Shown: positions 26,629-34,800 of the stretch, piece by piece
Layout: every line of letters begins with the position of its first letter
Position numbering within the stretch: the stretch's first letter is position 1
Source of the DNA: G965232465 sp965232465
GTDB taxonomy: Bacteria > Pseudomonadota > Alphaproteobacteria > JAQWUY01
Length of the DNA: 64,000 nucleotides
Direction of reading: 5' to 3'
Assembly (NCBI GenBank): GCA_965232465.1
Contig: OZ246977.1
Location: 1,736,001-1,800,000 of the forward strand
The notes under the pieces: generated by a model
What the model was told of the DNA's origin: nothing
Seen by the model: the letters and a program-made list of their open reading frames with translations, nothing else
The model's database searches: none
Translations under genes and position numbers: made by a program

Positions 26629-27942
26629 ATGAAAAAACTTCTTAAATCGACCAGTATCCTGTATGCTATGGGTCTGGGACTTACATTAGCAGTGACTTCT
26701 GTATCTGCAAAAGATTTTTCTGGGGCAGTTATCGAAGCAAAATTTTTGGGCGGTGTAACCTACGATCCCCTGTATAGCCGTATTCCTGAATGGGAAAAGA
26801 AAACGGGGGCAACGGTAAAAATTATTTCCAAGAAAGCCCATTTTGAAATTGACAAAGAAATGAAATCAGATATTGCATCTGGTGCCACGGGTTGGTGTGT
26901 GGGTTCGAACCATTCTAGTTTTGCCCCCCAATACACCCGCCTATTCCAAGATATGAGTAAACTGTTACCAGAAGGTACTTTGGATGGATTTAACCCAAGT
27001 ATGATTGAATCCAGCACCATTAATGGCAATCTGCAAATGTTACCACGGGCGACATTTGATGTAAGTGTCTTGTATTACCAAAAATCCCTGTACGCAGATG
27101 CAGACAACAAAGCAAAATTTAAGGCACAATATGGATACGAATTATCCCCGCCTGATACCTTAAATGAATGGAAAGATCAAGCTATATTCTTCTCCAACCC
27201 ACCCACCATGTATGGTACGCAATATGCAGGTAAAGAAGAGGCAATCGTGGGGCGATTCTATGAAATATTAGTCGCCGAAGGGGGTGCATATATGGATGCA
27301 AAAGGCCGTCCAAAATTTAATTCAGAGGCTGGGCAACGGGCATTACAATGGTTCAAAGACTTGTATGAGGCTGGTGCTGTGCCAAAAGGTACCCTAAGTT
27401 ACCTATGGGATGACTTAGGGGCTGGTATGACTTCTGGTACCATTGCCATTAACTTAGATTGGCCAGGATGGGCGGGTCCCTTTAACGATCCAAAATCATC
27501 AAAAGTTGCTGGCAATTTAGGTGTAAAAGTACAGCCCAAAGGAAGCAGTGGTAAACGCACGGGGTGGTCTGGTTTCCATGGATTTAGTGTGACTAAGGAT
27601 TGCCCATATCCGGAGGCAGCGGCTGATTTAGTGGCATTTTTGACCAACGAAGAAAGCCAAATCTTTGAAACAGAAGGGGGTGCATTACCAACCCGCACAG
27701 CAGTTTGGGATGTGATGAAGGCAAACACCACTGATCCCTTCAGAATGGAAGCACTGGAAGCATTCGCTGAGGGGAGCAAGCACGCCTTTGCAGTGCCAAA
27801 ATTTCCAGAGTGGGTGGAAACAACGAATATTTTATATCCGAAATTACAAGCGGCTATCCTTGGCGATATGACTGTTAAACAAGCACTCGACAAAGCAGCC
27901 AAAGAAGTAACCGAATTAATGGAAGATAATGGGTACTTCTGA
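26629..27942 (+). CDS. Sugar ABC transporter substrate-binding protein
   Basis: Family 1 extracellular solute-binding protein (UgpB/MalE-like), 437 residues, with a Sec signal peptide: basic start MKKLLKSTS, hydrophobic core and cleavage after VSA at about residue 27. Aromatic and Gly-rich stretches such as DLGAGMTSGTIAINLDWPGWAG and GWSGFHGFSVTKDCPYPEAAADLVAFL are typical. Located inside the L-fucose cluster and followed by two permeases and an ATPase, so the ligand is probably L-fucose or a fucosylated sugar (inference from context). Confidence 0.87.
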   Translation: MKKLLKSTSILYAMGLGLTLAVTSVSAKDFSGAVIEAKFLGGVTYDPLYSRIPEWEKKTGATVKIISKKAHFEIDKEMKSDIASGATGWCVGSNHSSFAPQYTRLFQDMSKLLPEGTLDGFNPSMIESSTINGNLQMLPRATFDVSVLYYQKSLYADADNKAKFKAQYGYELSPPDTLNEWKDQAIFFSNPPTMYGTQYAGKEEAIVGRFYEILVAEGGAYMDAKGRPKFNSEAGQRALQWFKDLYEAGAVPKGTLSYLWDDLGAGMTSGTIAINLDWPGWAGPFNDPKSSKVAGNLGVKVQPKGSSGKRTGWSGFHGFSVTKDCPYPEAAADLVAFLTNEESQIFETEGGALPTRTAVWDVMKANTTDPFRMEALEAFAEGSKHAFAVPKFPEWVETTNILYPKLQAAILGDMTVKQALDKAAKEVTELMEDNGYF

Positions 27943-27971
27943 GTAACCTAAAATAATATCCCATAAAAACA

Positions 27972-28002
27972 CTTGCAATCGGTATACTTTATCGATTGTA
28001 AG
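27972..28002 (+). repeat. Intercistronic stem-loop after the binding-protein gene
   Basis: CTTGCAATCG (27972-27981) pairs with CGATTGTAAG (27993-28002) across an 11-nt loop, with one G-T pair. No T-run follows. A stem here is common after binding-protein genes and keeps that message stable and more abundant than the permease part. Confidence 0.5.
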
Positions 28003-28044
28003 CGTTGTTATCAAGACCGTAAAATTTAACAAGAGAATGTAAAA

Positions 28045-28935
28045 ATGCGTATCAAATTAAGCCCACCGATACTGTTAATATTGCCGGCTATTATATTGAT
28101 TGTGGCGGTAGTGGTTGCCCCGTTACTGTTATCCTTGTGGACGAGTTTTACATCATTTAAACTGACCCGTCCAGAAACATTGTTTAACTTCATAGGGTTG
28201 CGAAACTATATCCGTTTATTTAGCAACGAAGACTTTTGGGTGGCATTTGGACGCACCATATTGGTTTTAACAATCGCCCTGAACTTAGAAATGATATTTG
28301 GGTTGTGTTTGGCATTACTCGTAAGCAAAATCACCATGGGACAACGCTTTATCCGTACGCTGATTATGGTACCGATGATGTTTTCCCCTATCTTAGTGGG
28401 ATTCCAGTTTAAGTTCCTGTTTAACGATAATTTTGGTCTTGTCAATAACGCCCTGCAAGAATTTGGGTACACGAAAATTATACCGTGGTTAGTGGACGGC
28501 AAACTTGCCTTATTTTCCATTCTTGTAGCTGAAATTTGGAGCTCAACCGCCGTATTTACCATTTTGATTTTGGCGGGGCTGATGTCGTTACCCAAAGACC
28601 CAATGGAAGCGGCAAATATTGATGGCTGTACCCCGTGGCAGACATTTCGACATATTACATTACCATATTTGATGCCATTTATTTATATTGCCATGACCAT
28701 TCGCTCCTTTGAAATTGCCCGGGCATACGATATTATTAAAATTATGACCGACGGCGGTCCCGCCAACCGTACAGAAGTTATTTGGACAATGATCGCCCGC
28801 ACCGGGTATGTGGATGCCCGTATGGGTATTGCCAGTGCCATGGCGTATATTTCCATTTTCCTATCCATCGGCTTTACATATTATTTCTTCCGTAAAATTG
28901 TACAATCCCGTAAATACATGGGGGGTGCTTTATAA
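28045..28935 (+). CDS. Sugar ABC transporter permease 1
   Basis: A 296-residue MalF/UgpA-like permease with about six membrane helices. The coupling loop EAANIDGCTPWQTFRHITLPYLMP (about residues 190-213) is the EAA motif. Its last codon overlaps the next gene by one base (TAATG). Confidence 0.9.
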   Translation: MRIKLSPPILLILPAIILIVAVVVAPLLLSLWTSFTSFKLTRPETLFNFIGLRNYIRLFSNEDFWVAFGRTILVLTIALNLEMIFGLCLALLVSKITMGQRFIRTLIMVPMMFSPILVGFQFKFLFNDNFGLVNNALQEFGYTKIIPWLVDGKLALFSILVAEIWSSTAVFTILILAGLMSLPKDPMEAANIDGCTPWQTFRHITLPYLMPFIYIAMTIRSFEIARAYDIIKIMTDGGPANRTEVIWTMIARTGYVDARMGIASAMAYISIFLSIGFTYYFFRKIVQSRKYMGGAL

Positions 28936-29828
28936 TGATTGATATACCCATAAATAACACACGACAAAACCGATTATACATGATGCAACGCAAAATCTTA
29001 AAGGCATTGTGGCTGTTCACTTTGTTTTTGGTGATTGTCATAATTACCTTGCCCGCCGCATGGATTGTGTTGTCATCCTTACGCCCCAATGTGGAAATTT
29101 TGGCAAAGCCCGCTGTTTGGATACCACAACAGATTACCCTTGACCACTTTAAAGATATTTTCAGCAGCAACAAGGGCGAAGGCGGTGCACCCGTTTGGAA
29201 TTATTTTAGAAATTCGTTGATTATTTCGCTAACCAGTACAGCGATTGCGATTTTGATTGGTATGTCGGGGGGATATGCATTTGCCCGCTATAGTTTCCGT
29301 CACAAAGACCGGTATTTTTTGGCATTCATGCTATCCCGTGCGGTACCGGGGATTGCACTGTCCCTGCCATTGTTCTTTATTTATGCAAGACTAGGGATTA
29401 TTGACACCAAGCTTGCTATGATTTTAACATACACAGTATTAAATGTACCCTTTACCATATGGTTAATTGATGGATTTTTTCGCCAAGTCCCCATCGAACT
29501 GTCACAAGCCGCACAGGTGGATGGTTGCACCCCGTGGCAAGCGTTTTGGAAAATTGAATTTCCACTGGCAAAATCCGGGATTGCGTCCGCTGCCATATTC
29601 GCATTTTTGACCAGTTGGAACGAATTTGCCCTTGCCAGCCACCTGACCCGTTCCACAAATTCCAAAACCTTACCTGTGGGATTGTTGGATTTTATGTCCG
29701 AATTTACTTTTGATTGGGGGGGCATGTGTGCCATGGCGGTAATTATATTGGTACCCGCATTTATACTGACCTTCTTGGTGCAAAAACACCTTGTATCTGG
29801 CTTAACTTTTGGCGGTGTCAAAGGATAA
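28935..29828 (+). CDS. Sugar ABC transporter permease 2
   Basis: A 297-residue MalG/UgpE-like permease, six helices, with EAA-type loop ELSQAAQVDGCTPWQAFWKIEFPLAK (about residues 186-211). Begins in the overlapping TAATG of permease 1. A longer basic N-terminus (MIDIPINNTRQNRLYMMQRKI) precedes the first helix. An internal Met at residue 16 is a possible start. Confidence 0.9.
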   Translation: MIDIPINNTRQNRLYMMQRKILKALWLFTLFLVIVIITLPAAWIVLSSLRPNVEILAKPAVWIPQQITLDHFKDIFSSNKGEGGAPVWNYFRNSLIISLTSTAIAILIGMSGGYAFARYSFRHKDRYFLAFMLSRAVPGIALSLPLFFIYARLGIIDTKLAMILTYTVLNVPFTIWLIDGFFRQVPIELSQAAQVDGCTPWQAFWKIEFPLAKSGIASAAIFAFLTSWNEFALASHLTRSTNSKTLPVGLLDFMSEFTFDWGGMCAMAVIILVPAFILTFLVQKHLVSGLTFGGVKG

Positions 29829-29852
29829 TATTTTTTGTAGGAGTAAAAAATT

Positions 29853-30938
29853 ATGGCTAAAATCCGTTTACAAAATGTGGTAAAAAATTACGACAAATTA
29901 AATATCATAAAAAATATGAACTTGGAAATCCACGATGGGGAATTTATGGTATTTGTGGGACCTTCTGGGTGTGCAAAATCCACCACCCTGCGGATGATTG
30001 CTGGGCTGGAAGACATCAGTGGCGGCGAAGTTTATATCGGCAATGTGTTGGTAAACAATTTACCACCCCGGCATCGTAATGTGTCTATGGTATTTCAAAA
30101 CTATGCCCTATATCCGCACATGAATGTTGCAGAAAATTTAGCGTTTAGTTTAAAAATCGCCAAACTAAGCCAAGCCACCATTAATAAACGGGTACAACAG
30201 GCGGTGGAAATTTTAAGTATCAACGATTTGTTGGATCGCCTGCCCGCCCAATTATCGGGCGGACAACGGCAACGGGTTGCCATGGGACGGGCAATCGTTC
30301 GTCAACCAGATGCATTTTTGTTTGATGAACCCTTATCGAACCTCGATGCAAAACTGCGTACCAAAATGCGTTCAGAAATTAAAAAACTGCACCAGCGGTT
30401 AAAGACTACGATGATTTATGTGACCCACGATCAAATGGAAGCTATGAGCTTAGCCGACCGAGTGGTTATCATGCGTGCGGGGCATATTGAACAGGTGGGT
30501 ACCCCCATGGAGGTGTTTACCACCCCAAAAAATCTTTTTGTTGCCGGCTTTATTGGTAGTCCATCGATGAATTTTGTAACGGGTACAGTGGCACAAGGTA
30601 GTTTAATGTTACAAAATGGCGACCATATGAAATTACCCAATCACATTGCCAACATATGCAACGATGGACAAAGTATTACCATGGGTATCCGTCCGGAAAG
30701 TATGGTCCTACAAGACCAAGAATCTATTCCTAATAATACATATGCAATTACTGTAAAGCCCACTGTGTATGAACCGCTTGGTAACGAAAGTCTTATCAGT
30801 TACACATACAATGGGCAAGAATGGACATCCCGGATATTTTCCACCACGCCCATTGCAACGCATACACAATGTAGATTGACTTTTAATAGGGGTATGGTAC
30901 ACTTCTTTGACACAAACACAGAAAATCGTATTGGATAG
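29853..30938 (+). CDS. Sugar ABC transporter ATPase (MalK/UgpC-like)
   Basis: A 361-residue ATPase with Walker A GPSGCAKST (the unusual A in place of G before K), signature LSGGQRQRVAMGRAIVR, Walker B AFLFDEPLSNLDAKLR and H-loop YVTHDQMEA, and a C-terminal TOBE region (from about residue 235). The Walker A glycine-to-alanine change (GCAKS instead of GCGKS) is a small deviation from consensus. It ends the import genes of the fucose cluster. Confidence 0.9.
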   Translation: MAKIRLQNVVKNYDKLNIIKNMNLEIHDGEFMVFVGPSGCAKSTTLRMIAGLEDISGGEVYIGNVLVNNLPPRHRNVSMVFQNYALYPHMNVAENLAFSLKIAKLSQATINKRVQQAVEILSINDLLDRLPAQLSGGQRQRVAMGRAIVRQPDAFLFDEPLSNLDAKLRTKMRSEIKKLHQRLKTTMIYVTHDQMEAMSLADRVVIMRAGHIEQVGTPMEVFTTPKNLFVAGFIGSPSMNFVTGTVAQGSLMLQNGDHMKLPNHIANICNDGQSITMGIRPESMVLQDQESIPNNTYAITVKPTVYEPLGNESLISYTYNGQEWTSRIFSTTPIATHTQCRLTFNRGMVHFFDTNTENRIG

Positions 30939-30949
30939 GAACATAAATT

Positions 30950-31033
30950 ATGCTTAATGGATCAGAAGATTTAACCACCATATCAGCCCCCTACAAAGTT
31001 GGAAATAATGGGGGGTGCATTGATGTTATATAA
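30950..31033 (+). CDS. Possible 27-residue leader ORF before the mutarotase
   Basis: ATG at 30950 has AGGA 9 nt upstream and runs 27 codons (MLNGSEDLTTISAPYKVGNN then GGCIDVI), ending inside the next gene (overlap of 11 bp with the mutarotase start at 31023). The overlap would allow coupled translation. I do not recognise the peptide. It may also be non-coding spacer. Confidence 0.25.
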   Translation: MLNGSEDLTTISAPYKVGNNGGCIDVI

Positions 31034-31469
31034 CCTTGATCCTATTTTATCCCCCGACATTTTATACGCCTTACGGGCTATGGGACATGGGGATGAAATT
31101 TTAATCGCCGATGCCAACTACCCCGCCCACAGCAGTAGCGTAAATGTCATCCGCTTGGACGGCGTTTCCGCCACCAACACCCTTAAAGCTGTGTTAAGTG
31201 TGTTCCCATTGGATACTTATGAAGACCCTGTACACACTATGCAAGTGGTGGACAATCCAGAGGCAGTACCCCATATTGTATCAGAATTTGATACTATTGT
31301 GCAAAATGCCATTCGCACCCATAATGTGCCACCAGTAAAAATGTGCACCATTGAAAGATTTGCATTTTATAAGCGGGCAAGTAACAGTTACTGCATTATT
31401 CAAACAGGCGAAACCCGATTATACGGAAACATATTATTAAAAAAAGGGGTTATTAAACCAGATGGGTAA
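31023..31469 (+). CDS. fucU: L-fucose mutarotase (RbsD/FucU family)
   Basis: A 148-residue protein of the RbsD/FucU family, which interconverts the anomers of a free sugar. The conserved MGHGDEILIADANYPAHS holds the active-site His and Asp (about residues 19-36), and IERFAFYKRASNSYCIIQTGE matches the C-terminal end. Start at ATG 31023. In-frame codons back to 30999 have no binding site. In a fucose cluster FucU is the natural reading, rather than ribose RbsD. Confidence 0.85.
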   Translation: MLYNLDPILSPDILYALRAMGHGDEILIADANYPAHSSSVNVIRLDGVSATNTLKAVLSVFPLDTYEDPVHTMQVVDNPEAVPHIVSEFDTIVQNAIRTHNVPPVKMCTIERFAFYKRASNSYCIIQTGETRLYGNILLKKGVIKPDG

Positions 31470-31825
31470 ATCATTCCTTTAAGTCTTTGATTACTTTTGT
31501 TTTTGCCCTTCTGTATCCGCAAAATATTATGGATATATATTGTCAATTAAATTAAATTTGATTGATGGTTGCAATCGCTTGCCACGCATTGGTATTGTGG
31601 TGTCCGATCGGTGGGTGCAACGGGGGGTGAATAAGTGTGGGTTTTTGTCATGCAAAGCATGGGTAAATCCACATTAAACGCAAGAATGTACAGAGAAGCT
31701 GGGGCGTTAGCCCCTTAAACCCACCCTATAACCAACTAAATAAAATGTGCAGTATAATTATGGTGAATCATTTTATACTGAATTGATTATATTACACTAT
31801 ATTACAGCTTACGACAATTTTTATC
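31470..31825. other. Intergenic region with possible structured RNA or terminator elements
   Basis: About 356 bp without a coding frame. A G-rich stretch (31605-31660) and short stems such as GGGGC-GTTA-GCCCC near 31700 and GGGTTT with AAACCC suggest a folded transcript, but I cannot match a known RNA family. A separate dyad CAGTATAA (31750-31757) / TTATACTG (31773-31780) with 15-nt centre lies before the ankyrin promoter and could be a regulator site. Confidence 0.3.
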
Positions 31826-31853
31826 TTGACAAAATGTATTTTTTTGTTACGAT
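31826..31853 (+). promoter_or_regulatory. Promoter of the sigma1.1-ankyrin gene
   Basis: TTGACA at 31826-31831, 16-nt spacer, TACGAT at 31848-31853. The start point would be near 31860, leaving about 35 nt before the GTG start at 31895 with GGAGAGG at 31884-31890. The longer in-frame extension back to 31826 would put the promoter inside the coding region. Confidence 0.45.
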
Positions 31854-31894
31854 TCTGTTTCCGTGTGTTTTATCTATTTTTATGGAGAGGTTGT

Positions 31895-34800
31895 GTGACG
31901 GATAGAAAACAAAACGATTTGGAAATAATATTAGAAAAAAAAGCCCCTAAGATCAAATCGTTAATAGATAAAGGCAAAAAATCAGGATATGTAACCGCCG
32001 AAGAAGTTGACACCGCCCTCGGCAGTGGTGCTGTGTCCACGGAATATATCGAAGATATTATGTCTGCGTTAGCGGAAATGGGCATTAAGGTTCAAGATTC
32101 TGCCGAACAAGATACCACAGTACAAACCGCAAAAAACGCTATTGCCAATGGGGCGGATATCAATGCACGGGATGAATATGGGGCGACACCTTTAATGTTG
32201 GCGTCTAGGGGTAATGAAAACCCAGATGTTATCAGTACACTGATTAACGCAGGGGCGGATGTGCATGCACGGGATGAATATGGGGCGACATCTTTAATGT
32301 TGGCGTCTTTGTCCAATAAAAACCCAGATGTTATCAATACGCTGATAAACGCAAGGGCGGATGTACATGCACAGGATTATGATGGATGGACACCTTTAAT
32401 GTGTGCGTCTAGGGATAATGAAAACCCAGATGTTATCAGTACGCTGATTAACGCAGGGGCGGATGTGCATGCACGGGATTATTTTGAATGGACACCTTTA
32501 ATGTGTGCGTCTAGGGATAATGAAAACCCAGATGTTATCAGTACGCTGATTAACGCAAGGGCGGATGTGCATGCACGGGATGAAAATGGGCGAACACCTT
32601 TAATAATTGCGGCTGAGAATAATAAAAACCCAGATGTTATCAGTACACTGATAAACGCAGGGGCGGATACACATGCACGGACTGAAAATGGGAGTACACC
32701 TTTAATGGGGGCGTCTAGGTATAATAAAAACCCAGATGTTATCAGTACGCTGATTAACGCAGGAGCGGATGTCAATGCACAGAATGAATATGGGCTTACA
32801 CCTTTAATGGGGGCGTCTATGCTTAATGAAAACCCAGATGTTATCAGTACACTGATAAACGCAGGGGCGGATGTGCATGCACGGGATAAAAATGGGTGGA
32901 CACCTTTAATGTGGGCGTCTATGTTTAATGAAAACCCAGATGTTATCAGTACACTGATAAACGCAGGGGCGGATGTGCATGCACGGGATGAATATGGGGC
33001 GACATCTTTAATGTTGGCGTCTTTGTCCAATAAAAACCCAGATGTTATCAATACGCTGATAAACGCAGGGGCGGATATACATGCATGGGCTGAAGATGGG
33101 AGTACACCTTTAATGGGGGCGTCTATGCTTAATGAAAACCCAGATGTTATCAATACGCTGATAAACGCAGGGGCGGATATACATGCACGGGATAAGGATG
33201 GGCGAACACCTTTAATGTGTGCGTCTAGGGATAATGAAAACCCAGATGTTATCAGTACGCTGATTAACGCAGGGGCGGATGTGCATGCACGGGATTATTT
33301 TGAATGGACACCTTTAATATGGGCGTCTGCGTCTAATAAAAACCCAGATGTTATCAGTACGCTGATTAACGCAAGGGCGGATGTACATGCACAGGATTAT
33401 GATGGATGGACACCTTTAATGTGTGCGTCTAGGGATAATGAAAACCCAGATGTTATAAGTACGCTGATTAACGCAGGGGCGGATGTGCATGCACGGGATA
33501 AAAATGGGCAAACACCTTTAATGGGGGCGTCTAGGTATAATAAAAACCCAGATGTTATCAATACGCTGATAAACGCAGGGGCGGATATACATGCACGGGA
33601 TAAGGATGGGCGAACACCTTTAATGGGGGCGTCTGCGTCTAATGAAAACCTAGATGTTATCAGTACGCTGATTGACGCAGGGGCGGATATACATGCACGG
33701 ACTGAAAATGGGAGTACACCTTTAATGTTGGCATCTAGTTATAATAAAAACCCAGATGTTATCAGTACACTGATTAACGCAGGGGCGGATATACATGCAC
33801 GGACTGAAAATGGGAGTACACCTTTAATGTGGGCGTCTAGGTATAATAAAAACCCAAATGTTATCAATACGCTGATAAACGCAGGGGCGGATGTGCATGC
33901 ACAGGATGAAAATGGGCGAACACCTTTAATGGCGGCGTCTGCGTTTAATGAAAACCCAGATGTTATCAATACGCTGATTAACGCAGAGGCAGATGTGCAT
34001 GCACGGGATGAGGATGCGAGTACACCTTTAATGTTGGCGTCTAGGTATAATAAAAACCCAGATGTTATCAATACGCTGATAAACGCAGGGGCGGATATAC
34101 ATGCACGGGATAAGGATGGGCGAACACCTTTAATGGGGGCGTCTGCGTCTAATGAAAACCTAGATGTTATCAGTACGCTGATTGACGCAGGGGCGGATAT
34201 ACATGCACGGACTGAAAATGGGAGTACACCTTTAATGTTGGCATCTAGTTATAATAAAAACCCAGATGTTATCAGTACACTGATTAACGCAGGGGCGGAT
34301 ATACATGCACGGACTGAAAATGGGAGTACACCTTTAATGTGGGCGTCTAGGTATAATAAAAACCCAAATGTTATCAATACGCTGATAAACGCAGGGGCGG
34401 ATGTGCATACACAGGATGAAAATGGGTGGACACCTTTATGGTGGGCGTCTATGCTTAATAAAAACCCAGATGTTATCAATACGCTGATTAACGCAGAGGC
34501 AGATGTGCATGCACGGGATGAGGATGCGAGTACACCTTTAATGTTGGCGTCTAGGTATAATAAAAACCCAGATGTTATCAATACGCTGATTAACGCAGAG
34601 GCAGATGTGCATGCACGGGATGAGGATGCGAGTACACCTTTAATGTTGGCGTCTAGGTATAATAAAAACCCAGATGTTATCAATACGCTGATAAACGCAG
34701 GGGCGGATGTGCATGCATGGGATGATTATGGATGGACACCTTTAATGTGGGCGTCTAGGGGTAATGAAAACCCAGATGTTATCAGTACACTGATAAACGC

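Noticed and set aside
31570..31735. 4.5S/SRP or 6S RNA gene
   Set aside because: The conserved SRP motif around GGAAGCAGCC and the 6S bulge pattern were not found.
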